Source: Liquidambar formosana
Lineage: Eukaryota > Streptophyta > Magnoliopsida > Saxifragales > Altingiaceae
Direction: 5' to 3'
Assembly (NCBI GenBank): GCA_039720395.1
Contig: CM077826.1
Coordinates: 17,733,053-17,797,052, forward strand
Length of the DNA: 64,000 nucleotides
The notes beneath the pieces were generated by a model, which made no database searches, was not told where the DNA came from, and worked only from the letters and a program-made list of their open reading frames with translations. The translations under genes and the position numbers were made by a program. Below, one piece after another: positions 32,735-46,581 of this stretch (position 1 is its first letter; each line of letters starts with the position of its first letter).

Positions 32735-34300
32735 TGATCCCTCCAACTATTGCATTACCAGAAGCTTAATTCCACATTGTTTGAATGATCCCTAGTTCCC
32801 CTAATCAGTTCAAGTCTCAATCCTAGGAAAAGTAAAAAATAAAAATAAAAACAAAATATTAGTTTCTGGAATATAGAAACAAGAACAAGTTGATAAAAGC
32901 CGTAACCCTCCATTTTGATTCTGAGAAAACAGAGGAAAAGAAAAGTCCACAACAAATTGAGTAATGTGTTTTTTGTTGTTTTTCTCAAAAATGAAAAAAT
33001 CCCCTCACCAAGATATAATTAGGCTTATTTGAGTAAAGTTTTTTGTTTTCTCGGGACCCAAATAATGAAAAAATTTAGATTCAATTTTCATTTGTTTTAA
33101 TTTCTTACAATTTCTTAGCAACCAAATAGAGCCTAAATTGACCAAAACGTGAATCACATAACAAGGAAACATACTGCTTCTCAGCTACTCTGCATGCGGC
33201 ATGCCATTACAAAAGATAAAAGATACATATTGGTGGTAAGAGTAAATTCAACTAAACCAAATAGAGGTACTAGGCACAGCTCCTAATTAGTGAAAAGTTT
33301 AAGATTCAACAATTTCAATTTCTTTTATTTTCCACGCATTTTCGCAGCAACCAAACAGAGCCTAGAGTAACCAAGAACTGATTAAAATGTTAAAGAAATT
33401 ACTGCTTCCCAGTTACTCAGTATTCAAAGCTAAAAAACAAGATCCACACAGAATGAAGTTCTCGTCTTCTCAGATCCTGAATAATGAAAAGCTTTATAAT
33501 TCAAAACTTTGATTTTTTTCCTTTTTCTTCCAATTCCTCAGCAACAAAACGGAGGACAAACTTATTGCTTCCTCAGTTCCTAAACAACAAATAGCTCAAA
33601 ATTGAAAATTTTCATTAACTTTTTTTTTCTTCTTTTTCTTGCATTTTCTCAGCGACCAAACACTGCACAAACTTATTTGTTTCATCAGCTGAACAAATAT
33701 TCAAAACTTCGATTTCCTTGTCTTGCATTTTCTCACCAACCAAACACAGCTCTAACTTGTTTTTCTTGCTTTTTTTTCTCAGCAAACAAACGATTTTTTA
33801 TAGAAAAATATTAAAATCAAATGACGGTTCTAACACTTCCTATCAAGAAATGGTGTAAACTGAGTGCGAAACCCTAAACTTACCAGATTGTATGAGTGAT
33901 TGATGCGAGAAACTGGACGGATTCAGCAAGGGCGCGTGATCTGTGAAGCTAAGAATGACTGAAAATCACATTGATTTGGTATGGATACGAGACCTAGAAG
34001 CTGTATAGTTCAAGATCTTAGCAGAGTTTGAATTCAATGATCTCCAATGTTACTTCCATGGAGAAGAGAGAGAAAGTATACATATATGTATAGAGAGAGA
34101 CAGAGAGAGAGAGAGAGAGGGTGCTTTCTTTTGCTTCGAAGATATAGCAGAGAGCCTGAGAGAGAGGAAGAGTTCTACGTCCTGAGGTTGGAGGAAGAGA
34201 GAGTAGAGTAGAGTGACATGGTTCAGAAGTTTTTGAGAGAGAGAGGAGAGAGAGGAGAGAGAGACTTGCACCACAAAAAAAAAAAAAAGAGGAGAGAGAG
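32735..34300 (-). promoter_or_regulatory. Leader and promoter region of the intact glycosyltransferase
   Basis: A probable 5' UTR intron runs from a CTG/GTAAGT donor near 33883 to a TTTTCCTAG/GATTG acceptor near 32826. The resulting leader would contain two minute upstream ORFs: ATG TGG AAT TAA (32767-32778) and ATG CAA TAG (32747-32755), the second ending 12 bases before the main ATG. Farther upstream, 34095-34275 is rich in GA/CT repeats typical of plant core promoters and leaders. The transcription start is not determined. Confidence 0.45.
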
Positions 34301-36081
34301 ATGTCTGAAATTGAAGAGAAGTAACTGATCGCACGTGCAGTCTAACTCGTGTCAAACAGGTGAGGCTTGCTCTAGGGCCTGTTTGGTTAAGTAATTTAGT
34401 GTTCAAGACATGATTTTCTCAATATTTAAAAATTGGATGGACTTGTTTTCATGGAGCTTGGATTTCATGCTGTGCACATCTAAGAGCTGGGTATTATCGG
34501 TCATGCCATAAATAGTAAGCATAATTGTGTACAGCATAGTTAATAACACACCAACTTTTAGATGTACAGTGTATCAAATCCTAAGTTTGTTTTCATGTTA
34601 TTTTTGGAAGTGGACTCATAATGCAATCGTGAATAGCACGATTGACAACACATCAGCTCTTGGATGTGCACAACTGAGTACATTTTCATATTGTTTTCAA
34701 AAATAGATTCACAACTAAAGTCCTTTTGAATAAGGAAAAGAGTCATTTTCAAGAATTTTCCAAAAAAAAAAAATTCAAAAATTTGTTTCTAGATGCAATT
34801 CATTTTCCATTTTTTCTAATCAAATAAGTTTATGCTTAATTTTTTTTTTTTTTATTGTAAAATGTTGTCCTCACTGCACAAGGCAACCCTTACCCCATTT
34901 TTGAGAGATTGATTACTAGACTTGAACTTACAACACATCGCATAAACGGATGAACATTTGTCATCGCTTCAATGTCCAACATCCTTTTTTTTGTCTTTAA
35001 TTTTTTTTTCTCCCCTTGTAATAGGTAAGAAAACTAATATATCATGTATCTAAACATACTCTACTAATATGAAAAACCAAGACCTCTTTAGCGCCCTGAA
35101 AAAAAGGAGACATGTCTTTAGCCCCAAAAACCATTGACAACAATCATGTTTACTAGGTTTATATGTCAATAATAGCATTATATACCGTAATTAATAAAAG
35201 AGGTGAAGCATTTTTACTTTGAAAAGTGAATGCTACATTATTTTGTGGATGAATATGATAGATGTCGCACTATTCTTTTCCAATTATTTTCAATAAGTTG
35301 ATTGTCAAGTTTTCCAATTCAATACCAACTAAACACCCCACTCCCCCCAAAAAACTGACAACCTAACAATCCTCTAAATGGTATAATGCACTACAATACA
35401 AAATTGTATGCTTCCCTATTTTTTGGATGTCCAATTGGGCAATAGGGTTTTTTTTTTTTTCTTTTTTTTTTCAGACTCTAATCCATCTTAATCCTTATCC
35501 TCCCTCATCACTAAGCTAATTCAATAATTTTAATGCGTTGTTTTGACTAAAAACACTTATACTTTAGATGGTATGATGGGCCACGCATTTTAAAGAAAAC
35601 AACAAAAGCCAATCAGCATTAGACATGTTGTCAAGCTTATTAAGGACTGATCCCTCTCTGATCATTACTGGAAACGAGAAATGCGTTCTGCTTTGGCAAG
35701 ATAGGCCTTGTTTCATAATCTGTCGGTGGGTGTTACCAATTGATCCTGACTGTCGGTTGATTAATTCTAAGGACTACGGGTTTTTGGGTTAGTTAAATGG
35801 AAAACATCACTTCACGGGTTATGTTCTTGCGGGTGCATGCATTCAGGATGCAGCACACTATAAATTCTGTGTTTTAGTTATTAGGTGAGAGAGCGTTCCA
35901 ACTTGGAAATGGCGCTTTTCTTTTAAAAACATATGACGCACTAAGTGGTTCAACTGAAAAGCTTCCCTTCTCAATAATAATGGAAGTTCCTATTCAGTGC
36001 TCCTCGATCGGCAAATACACACATAACACATTGCAAGGCAGATATCGTTTTTTAAGTTCTAGACGATTTTACCCTCGATCT

Positions 36082-36118
<37 letters not shown>

Positions 36119-37500
36119 GGTCAATTTGTAACTTCAAAACAAAATATAATATATTAATAGAAAAAAATTAAAATATTTCCACTCCTAAATTTGAGAAGAA
36201 ATTGACAAAAAATTATTTTATCAAAAAACGAATTGGCCAAATTCTTCCATTAAAATTCACCCTCAATTCAACAAGCTCTCGAATGTATTAGCAAATGTTA
36301 GTCATGTTATTTTAGCACAGGGTAAGCCTAGCAGTACAGTTAGATTAATATCGGCCACTCATCCAGACCACTGGTTTTACAATAGGATTAAAGGTCGATT
36401 CTGATAAATTCAGATGTATCACTATTGCTTTGGTGCATTGCTTGGATACCATTCGCAGTAGGAGGTCTAGAGCTCAAAATTGAAGAATTAAAACCTTCAC
36501 CTTCTCAGCCCTTGTTGTTTTCAAGTCATAAAAGGAAGGACTGAGGACCTTTTTACCAGTAGTCTCCATCCACTCCATTTCGTCATTTTTTTCTTATTTG
36601 AGCTACTTCCACTCCCTGACGGTACTGATAATTTCCTTACAGTACCTTATAAGGCTCAGTGGATCTTGGAAAGTTAGAAGATGAAGAAAAGAAAATACTT
36701 AAAATTGCTTCATGCACGGTTTTATCTTAAAACAATTTAACCATTTTTATTTTCTTTTCTTCCAACTTTTCAGACTTAAAAATTAATAATAAAAAATAAT
36801 ATAAGGAAAATGAAATAACGAAAGGTCCAGGATTATATCTGCTATCATGTAACCATGATGAAGCTACTATAGAAGTGGTCAAGATTAAGGCATAATTTCA
36901 CATGTCACAATTCATGTGCCAAGCATTCCATTGCCAACCAAAGACAAAAAAAAAAACCCAAGCAGTTCTAACACAAATATTCTCTGCTTTACCATTCATA
37001 AACCCATAGTCAATACACCAATACTAATTGCGATACTAAAAGTCCTTTTAGACAAATATAACTCCACCCCGCAATATCTCAGCCAACAGGCAGGTCTTCA
37101 AGTAAAAATGAAATCCAAACATAGACCCCTCAATACCAGGATAAATGATCAACTGATGAATAAAAAACCAAGACACCACCTATTAAATTATTATTAAAAA
37201 GAAAGAAACGATAACTTCCCTACGCAAACAGCTGCTGCACAATAATTCTTGCTCTTCGATAATTTTTTTTTCTTTTTTTTATATTTAATTTTTGAAGAAG
37301 CCCGCCTACATTTCTCACAAGCTTCACAGGAAAAACCAAACCACAGGAAAACCTGAAACAGTAAACCAAAGTCAAGCTACAGCAATATTAAAAGATGAAA
37401 ATTTCTCAAGTTTTCTGATGCATATTCCTACCGCACGTTTGAACAAGAAACTGCCACCCGTCAAGCTGCAATATTCTTCTTAACTCGACCGCAGCATGAG
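34301..37500. other. Intergenic region without recognised gene
   Basis: It is AT-rich with many homopolymer T/A runs (for example 36083-36117). No open frame resembles a known protein on either strand, and no clear LTR or MITE ends were found. Confidence 0.5.
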
Positions 37501-37535
37501 CAGGCGTTGGTCATATATAACTGCAAGAGCAGAAC

Positions 37536-37538
<3 letters not shown>

Positions 37539-37570
<32 letters not shown>
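37539..37570. repeat. (GA)n microsatellite
   Basis: Sixteen uninterrupted AG units in the flank downstream of the MLN51-like gene. Confidence 0.95.
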
Positions 37571-37574
<4 letters not shown>

Positions 37575-38210
37575 GCACACAGACCAATCCCAAAAGGAAT
37601 GAAGACAAGTGCAATTCAGAATGCCAAAAACAGCCCAAGGAACAGATCAATAATTTAGAAGGAATGAAAACAAGTGCAATTCAAAATGCAGTAAAAGGCT
37701 CAAATAGGGTATCTAGATTCAAACTAAAATTATTCCACAGCAATTCACAAGCACAACTATCAATCATCAACCTTTAGTTTTTAGAAAGAAAAAATTTCCA
37801 ATTCAGGTCCACAGCATGAAGAGCAAATAGGATCTTCAAGTGCATACAAAATACAGAAAGTAATGTGTCAAATTATTCGCACTCCAATGTATACTTAAAT
37901 ATCCCCACTTGCTCCAACAAGACTCTTGTTCCTCAGTCCATACGCACAGCACTTAGAATTCTCCCCTATATACACTTAACTATCTTAAAATTACATAATT
38001 ACCAGAACATGCATCTATTAAATACTCGTAAACTTCAACCATATTATCTATATATATCTCACAAACTACAAATATATAGTTCTTACCAAATTTCAAGTCA
38101 TAGATACTCATGTTACATGAATCACATAGATACATAAATACACGTACCAATACATATATATGCTCCAAAAGAACTCCAAATCTCAGCATTTATATAATAC
38201 TGCACTTCAG

Positions 38211-38235
38211 CCCACCCACCCACCCACCCACCCCC
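38211..38235. repeat. (CCCA)n tetranucleotide repeat
   Basis: Six CCCA units followed by CCCCC. The complementary strand carries regularly spaced G-triplets. Confidence 0.9.
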
Positions 38236-38964
38236 GACAGCCCAACCCCATGAATCATGATATGGGCACGTCACATACCCTTGATGGAAGTACTAGGCAT
38301 AATTCAGGACTTCTCGACATGCTAGGAGAGTTCGCACACAACAATTAGAAGAGCTGCTGTAGACAATTATTATGATCGTAAACCAGAACCATGCTGTAAA
38401 GTTCTTGCTTTATATGGTCAAGCCGACAAAGCATTTGAAATGTCTTTGGCCCAGTGCATGTCACATGATTCTTCAGTGTTTTTGACAGTTAGAGATGCAA
38501 ATAGAATGAAAATACAAGGCTTAACAACCTAAACCAAGAACAAGAGTGATTACCTACGATATCTCGGAACATCTTGCAGCCCAAAGTGCTCCAGAACAAT
38601 AACTGGAGATCACAAAGGGCCTGGAAGAAGGCCTGCAGCACCAAATAAGCACAAGTCAGATAAAATCACGAGATACTGTCCATATCAATTAGTAATATAG
38701 CTTTATTTCCAGCACAATTTGGTTATTTATAGTCTTTCAAATGTAGCGTCAAATGATCGTCCAAAAAAAAAAAATTGTAGTATCCATTGAGCAGTATTAA
38801 TTTAATGGCCAGGGGAGTCCACAATTGGCCATGCGAGTCCACAACGGCTCTTAAAACACTCTTTCCTACATTTACATATGTTAAATCCAAACAATTAAAA
38901 AGTTTAAAGGGAAAAATTGACCTTTATCTGCTTATTCAAATAGGCACAATCTTATCTAAGTAAT

Positions 38965-40401
38965 TCACTGGCCAAAGTTCATCTCTGAATATCTGCATGC
39001 AAAAAAAAAAAACTCAAATTTCTGCAGGTATAAAAAGATGTAGCATGAGGAGAAAACATGTTGGACAGGAAAGATTTCAACAATCTTAAACATGCTCCCT
39101 TCTGCACTTGAAAAAAAAAAAAAAGAGTCAAATTCCAACTTGCCTGCGAGGCTTATTTTGTCGCTGCCCAAATTCTTCGCCCACAAGCTCTGTGGAGAAA
39201 ATAAGTAAGTTTAACCACAACATTATTGGCAAATGAAGAGGTAATAATACTTTAATGTTAAGTCAATAACATATTAATATCAAATCACAAGTGTCAAAAG
39301 GGTAACATCATGTCTTACCAGGTCTTTGTGAAGGCTTCCACTCGTTACTGGGTTTACTTGTATTATTTTCTTTGCTGCAAAGAATAATAGAATAAAAATG
39401 CATTTAAAAAAAAAAAATTCTTACCAACAGTCATGGTCAACAACGGTATAGATTCAAAATAGCAACTCTCACAACAAAACTACAAGTGATTATGTGACAA
39501 TGGTAGATAGTCATAAAATAAAAGAGCCTGACCAAGCATCACAGCTTTCATGAGCCAGGCATGGAAGCTTACATGGATATTTACATATATGACAAACAAT
39601 ACAAATGGATGAAGTTGCATATCACGTATCTGTAGGGTGCATGATCTGAATGAGGACAATGTGGACATAACATCCAAAACTAAGTGTCAAGCCATCTAAG
39701 TATATTACACATTTTACACCCGTCTGGCACCATAAAGGTGACAAGATATCACAAACAAGAAATCATAGAATCGATTAAGCATGACAGCTCTGTTATCTTA
39801 TCCAGAATTAGGAAATAGTCTCTAGACAAAATAATCAAATACTAAAATAGTGTATGCTATGCACATGTTTGCGGTTTCCAACACATAAACATGGAGGACG
39901 ATGGTATTGAAGGTTTATTGGTTACTGTGGGACTATAATTAAAAAAAGAAGGGCACTATGAAAGGGAAAGACCAAAATGCCCCCATGCTTGATGTAGTAT
40001 GGACAGTTCTTCACAACACAACGATGCCCCTGCAAGATTCAGCATTTCATATGTACACTTGGCTGCAATGCTGCTCATAGCTAAGGCTCTACAGCCATGT
40101 TTAAAATTTTCTTCATGGTTAAAAAAATGGAGAGACTATAAAAGTTTTGGCAAAGGAAATGCAAACATAATTGGGCATACAGCTGTATGAATCCGAATGA
40201 AAAACGGAGTCAGTAATGAGCATATCATTTTGTAACGCTGCATCCGCCAAACAAAGTACCCAACAACATGATTGCTGTCCCCGCTAAGGAGAAATAGACA
40301 GAAGATAACCAATACTCACAGGAAAAAAGGAAACCAAGAAAGATGTTCTGATCTTCTACCAAAATTGCAGGCACCATTTTGAATATATCCTTATCTATAT
40401 A

Positions 40402-40437
<36 letters not shown>

Positions 40438-43400
40438 TAGATAGATATATAAATTTTGTTCAACACCATGATGAAAAGTGTCGCAAGCAGAACACAAAAA
40501 TAAATAAATAAAACACAAACCATCAGAGCAATGTAGATCAAACTAAAGTAAACAATGCTACCAACCTGGAGGAACCTGTGGAAGATGTCTGTCCTGATGG
40601 GCGAGCATGATAAGAACCATCAACAGGAAAATATGGTGAACAATAAGTAGCCCCTAAAGCTCCCGCAGCACCCGCCAAAACTGGTAGCCTGAACACCATC
40701 AAATGATAATCACTGTTACCCTTCTGAATTATCCTTCTATTAAAATGTAGTTTGTGTTAAGAGGAGTTGAGAAGACAGAATCAAGCACAAAAATGACTTC
40801 TAATTTAATGTCCATGCTAGCAGCAATTTTCATAGACAAGGAAAATTGAGATAGAGAGTGAACAGTGACGAAGTACCCTCTCTTTAGCCATAGGATCAGT
40901 CTCTACATTAGCATTTCAAACAAATAGATGTTACAAAATATTTGAAAGAGTGTTTACAATACAAAGAAGTGAAGGAGACATTAAATTGCCCACAACAGAG
41001 ACAGAAAATTGCAAAACAATTCAGAAAAAAAAAAATTATACAAAAGATTAGAACTCTAGAGCTACCCCAAACCAAGCTCAACCCCTTTACCACCTCTGAG
41101 CCAAAGCCCAAAACCCAAAGCCACAAAACAATTCTAATGTGAATCTGAAACTTCAAGGCATGAACCTCTCTCTCTCTCTCCCTCATTCTACATCTGAGAT
41201 GCAACCAGGGCAGGTTGGCAATGCAACTTGGGTTTGGGTACAGTCGAACAGCTTAAACATCAGTAAGCCAAAATAATTGGAACTCTGTGGGGCGAAAATG
41301 GAAAACAGAGATAGGTACATATGCAAGATAACGCATTATATAATATCTGTGAAAACTTGGAAAAGTATGGTAAAAGACCCATGTAACGCTAACTATGTAA
41401 ATGAGTGCCCGAAATCCATGCTAAAACTTTGTTATGACTTCTTTAGTCACCTTGTAGCCTAGCTCAAGAAAACTCCAGGCCATCAAAAAGTACTCATCTG
41501 TAATCTAATTTCCTTATTCAGACAAAAAGAAGGGGTAAATGAGAATAAAAAAATTCTAAAATTGACACTACATCAATCCTTTTCGACATTTATCAGCATC
41601 GATAACGTTTAGGAAGCTGCAGAAAATGTGCATTTATGTTTTTTTCTTGATAGTATCATCACATGAAATCTTTTTGACCAGTTACTGGAAGGCACAAGAT
41701 AACCTTTTCAACTTCATATTGTTGAGTTTCATAAAATCAGAGTGCACCTCTTTTGGAGAGTAGTTGGATTGCACTAGTTATTCTAATCAAACTCCAAGCC
41801 ATTATCACCAGGTTTCATGAGGTTATAGTATTACCTAAACATACCTCTGGAATATTAACCATTTAAAAAAATTAAAACATACGAGTGATTAAAATCATTA
41901 AATAAAAAATCCATAGAATAAGTTGAGATTTAGAAAGATGATTTGCAAGTAGTTCCGATTCATCAATGAGATATATTACTACTCCCATAAAAAGCATTAA
42001 TCATCCATTAACTAAACTGACCTAGGGACCTTTCTAGAGCACAAAGAATATAAAGAAAAGAGACTTGAACAACAAAAAATAAAATACCATGTCATCTCAG
42101 AATTTCCCAGACCAAGTTGCGGCTGAGCAACATATCCAGGGAATGCCATGCCAACAGCAGGAACTCCAATACCACCAGGATGCTGGCCCCCAAATTGCAT
42201 AACTGCAAAACAATCCATCAAAATAATAACATAAATAGAAATGAACAAAAGAACAAGAAGCACATATCTTGATACTATTAATCCATATATTCAAAAGCAA
42301 GATAGAACTGTAGAAACAATTTTTATAGAAAAGCTATTCATTGTCTCACAGAACTAATCATGGTATGAACTGGTGTTTGATCGAAATTGAACAAACTAAT
42401 CATCAACTGCTAATTAGCTTACAGAAAAGAAATTTCTAATGGTTGATTGATTGATCAATTGCAACTTTGCAATTGGATAAAGTGAACATTAATTGCCTCC
42501 CAAAGAAAAGTCCATCCCAACAGTGGGATCTGAGTTAAGTGTATAATATTCCAGAAAATGTCCCCTTTTATCAATAATGTGATCCAATAAAATTTACCTG
42601 GCAAAAAAGCCGGAGTTCCAGGGAAATTTTGATCACCATGACCACCACCCATATTCCCAGTGGCTCCCATTACCTGAGCCCCATTGTACAGAAAGGAGCC
42701 CCTTCCACTACCCTGAACACTGCCTTTTCCTTTTCCAACCAATGCAGTCTTGGATTTACTTGATTCTGGAGGAGATTCCATTTCTCCAGATTCAAATGAT
42801 TTTATTGACAGAGCTGCTTTTGGTGGAGAGGAAGCTTGAGATCCATTACCAAGTCGCTGGCCCAAGGGCTGAGCAGAAGAAGCTTGTAAAGAAGGTTGTA
42901 CTCGGCTTTGAACAGGAGGACTTCGCTGAACAGCATGGATCTGTGGCGTAGGAGAAACTCTATTCACTTGGTTATGAGGTGGGGTTGTTTGGAACGGCAT
43001 TTGTCCTGAGAAACCCAAACCCCTACCCTGAGCCCTGGACTGAGGAATTTGAACAGTATTGATAAAAGAAGATCCAGAAGGTGGTAATTGCAGATTGGTT
43101 GAAGGCTTCCCAGCAGCTTGAGAAATGGAATCATCAATATATAGCTTGTCCATGCCAACAGAATCAACAATATTCTTCCCTCTCAACAATGCATTGGATT
43201 GTGGCATAGAAAAACTCTCATCGATTACGGAAGGGCGAAGGTTCTTGTTGGCATTCCCAACTTGTACATCCCTTTTCTGCGTCAGAGCACTGTCTTTGTT
43301 GGAAGAGCCAGAAGGATAAAAAGGAGGAGAAGCAGAACTCAAGCTTGATCCAAATCCATTTTTCCTGGCAGGAACTGGATCAGATGCTATATTTGATGTG

Positions 43401-46400
43401 GGTGCGAAGGCTCTCCCAGAACTAGTATGAGAATTTTTCTCAAGGGACTTTCCAGACCTACAAATTCGGCAAAATTCAAGACATATTATATGATAAATTC
43501 TTATGAAACCTTCCTGGGAGAGAAAGGGGGGGTGTTGGGGGGGGGGGGGGGGGGGGGAGAGAGAGAGAAAGAGAGAGAGAGAAGATCAAATTTTTTACTC
43601 ACTGTTTGGTTTGTGCTGGAAGTATCTCATTCCTGTTCTTTGCCGGAGGTTCATACCTTCGTGACCCTCTCCCTCTGACACCCTTAGGTGCTTGATTCTG
43701 ATTGTTATTGTTGTTGTTGTTGTATGCTTTAGACCTGTTTCCTCTCACATACCCACGGTCCATACCTCGATTTTTGCCACGACCTCGATAATTATTTTTA
43801 GAATTCCTCCTTCCCTATTTTAAAAAATAAAAAAATAAGACATACATCAGAAAGGTATTTAACAAAAGGTCACTTAGACCCACACTAATTATGCAGATTG
43901 AACATCCATATAACAATCCACCTCTTCATAATGCCTCTCCTGCAAAGTCATCTCCTCAAACTTGTCATGCCCCCATTTCCTGTCATCTTTGGACTCCCAC
44001 AACTTCCTTCCACCAGGAGTTCGCCTAGATGAAATAAAATACAAGGTTGAAGCATTATTATATACTATAAGTTGACTGGTAAGGATTATATGATGGAAAC
44101 ACCAAGTTTAAAAATAAGAAACTTAGTAGTCCATAAGAAAATTTGTCATTGGAATGGTACCCAAAGAGAGAAGCAATGATGCAAAGATGAGTTCTGTCAC
44201 CTTACTCCATCCCTTTTAAACATCAAACAATCAGAGAACATCTCTACCAAAATATTTTTTGAAATTTTACAATTGTCAAGTGTTAACTAAAGAAGAGCAC
44301 AGTATGACATGGCAGCTCAAAATATTATCAATATACGGAGTATTTAACAACTAGTGAAAGTGTAGTTATCATATTAACTAAATGTGTCATGAAGCGGAGA
44401 AAAGACACGTACTAGAACGCAAAAGTTCCAGATGATGTATGAGGACATCTAGACGCCTGAGCAAAACTTATGTCTTATCACCGACCACTTCCAGCGCACA
44501 GATCTGACACTTCCAAGGACATGGCAGGTTCAAAATGTAATTTCTTAGAAGGATTTTTTTTTTCCAAGTTTTGAACCATTGTTGGGGACCAAATGGGATG
44601 CTTTTGCAAAGTGGAAAAACACAAGTTATAGAGGATTGATATTTCCTCGAGCACTAACATTTAGAACCTTTCTAATGATGCATAGAGTTATACCTCGTCA
44701 TTGCCAAGTCTAAAGATGAAATCAACAACCCCAACCCACCCATAAAAAGTATTTGAGCCTCACCTAAAATGTTTTCATCTTTCACCTATTTTATACATAT
44801 CATTTACAAATAATTGTTCAATGCCATTTCCACTCTTAAATATATTTTTAGTAGAACTTAGGCCTACTCCAACTACCAACCAGATCCAAAATCTAAGAAG
44901 GGTGACAACCCATGTGTAATCTCAGGGATTAATAAAACATGAAGCTCTAGTTGAGCGTTACCTTGAGGCAAGCCAGAAGGACCATATATTAAGCCTTACA
45001 AGCTGTTTAAACTACATCACAGATTCTTTGACTGAAGTTAAAAGTACTTCCAAGCAAACAGTCCATAGAATACATTGATATCAAAGGTCTAAACGTCGCT
45101 CCTTGCGTTTCTGCTTAGTTGACAAACAATGAGGGGCCTTCCATTATTCATAATCTTTATCTATATACAACTAATCAAAGGAGCGAGTTTGCGATTTGAT
45201 CTAAGCAGTTTCATTTTACATTTAAACTCGTCATGGAGATTCAATCAAGGACAAAATGGTAACTCAATAGATAACTGGCCGCTATCAGTATTCCACCTGC
45301 GGGAACTCTTAAAATCAGAGTTGGCGTTTCTTTTAGTTATGATGACTACCACTCACATGTCTAGCACATGAAACCCTTTAATTACCTGTGTAATAACAGA
45401 AGTGAATTCCTGCTATCTAAAGTTACAAAGACAGACTAACTGTGTAATGCAATTACGTAGGGGCTCACAGATTAACTAAGTGAGTGTTCTTTTCTGATTT
45501 GTTTTTTAATGGTCAGTACTCACCATTCCAACCAATGAATCACTCTGTTCACCTTGTACATAGTTCACCTTGTACATAGTTGATTAAATTTAACCGAGCC
45601 GATATTAACATCTCCACAAGATAATACAGGTACCCAAAAACCCACTTTCTTATAGGACCCAAAAACCCACTTAACACTTCCTAAATCATCAGTTTAGTGT
45701 TCAACAATAAGGTATTTTCCACTCAATTTGTGAAGAGAAACCCAAAATATTTGCATTTTTCATATTAAATATGCAGGCAATGCCACAAAAACAGATTCCA
45801 TGCTGTTAGTACAAGAATTCATAGAAAAACCCAATCGTACATAGTTGTAATAACCGTGGAACACCACATAACTAAAAAAAACCCACCTTTGCAATTTTTC
45901 GCACAATTTATTTCTCCTACTCCCATTGGTCAAAATTATAACTTTATTCAAATTCACTATGACTACCATGCTCATAATGCGACTAATTGCCAAAAGCCAA
46001 AGCTTGTACCTGTGTCGACCACCGGCATTGTCCCTAAACCGATCATCATGCATGTAAAAAGCTCCCGCAGTAGGCACTGCAAAAGGCTCATTCTCCTTCT
46101 TCTCCTCCTCCTCCTCCTCCTCCACCTGATCCCCATCTCGAACATCCTCTGCTTCCGCCTCTCCCACTGATCCCCTCCTCTCTCCCTCCGCTTCCTTTAC
46201 CACCACTGCCTCAACAGCACCGCCACCGCCGCCCTCTCCAACACCCTCACCACCCTTCTCTTCATAACCCTCCTCGTCTTCTCCAACTACGTCAACCTCT
46301 TCCTCCTCTTCCACTCCTTCATCCTCAACCTCATCCTCTATCTCTTCTTCTTCATCTTCCACCTCCAATTCTTCGTCATCGTACTCCGCCGCCCCGCCCT

Positions 46401-46581
46401 GACCATCCGATTCCTCATCCGAACCAATCCCCACCCTCGAATCAATCCTCCGCGGCCCCTCCTCCCTCCGTCCCCCTTCTTCTTCATCATCGCTCGCTTC
46501 CCTCCTCCGCATCGCCAGCGATAGCTTCGCCTCCTCCGGATCACTCTCGTACTCCGTCTCTTCTTCCCCCACCGCAGCCAT
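38965..46581 (-). CDS. MLN51: MLN51/CASC3 (Barentsz)-like exon-junction-complex protein
   Basis: Nine coding exons: 46010-46581, 43922-44024, 43603-43814, 42598-43457, 42088-42202, 40566-40688, 39319-39374, 39144-39189 and 38965-38992. All phases join without a stop, giving 704 aa. An acidic N-terminal region (about 60-160, long Glu runs) leads into the CASC3/Barentsz (SELOR) domain, with PFAVPTAGAFYMHDDRF at the end of exon 1 and KLWESKDDRKWGHDKFEEM in exon 2. Next come an Arg/Gly-rich stretch with an Asn run (exon 3), a long Ser/Pro/Gln-rich middle (exon 4), Gly/Pro-rich exons 5 and 6, and the tail YSEMNFGQ. Known role of the family: eIF4A3 binding in the exon junction complex, mRNA quality control and transport. 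The eighth exon ends AG/GCAAGT, a GC-type donor. The Arabidopsis relatives are somewhat shorter. Confidence 0.9.
40404..40435. repeat. (TA)n microsatellite in MLN51 intron
   Basis: About sixteen TA units flanked by TATCTA and TAGATA steps, making a self-complementary segment inside the intron between exons 6 and 7. Confidence 0.95.
43537..43590. repeat. G21 run plus GA repeat in MLN51 intron 3
   Basis: Twenty-one consecutive G (43537-43557) are followed by GA repeats, just inside the intron downstream of exon 3 in the transcript direction, where the RNA would be C- and CU-rich. Its length is likely unreliable in any assembly. Confidence 0.9.

Larger units (their letters stand above)
37501..38964. 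other. 3' flank of the MLN51-like gene
   Basis: It contains (GA)n at 37539-37570 and a CCCA repeat at 38211-38235. On the minus strand a TGCTGCAG acceptor near 38633 and a TCGTAG/GTAATC donor near 38555 could bound a 3' UTR exon of the MLN51-like gene. No separate gene is seen. Confidence 0.4.

Noticed and set aside
45856..46170. Leucine-rich open frame on the plus strand
   Set aside because: It is the antisense shadow of the Glu/Gly-rich first exon of the MLN51-like gene.
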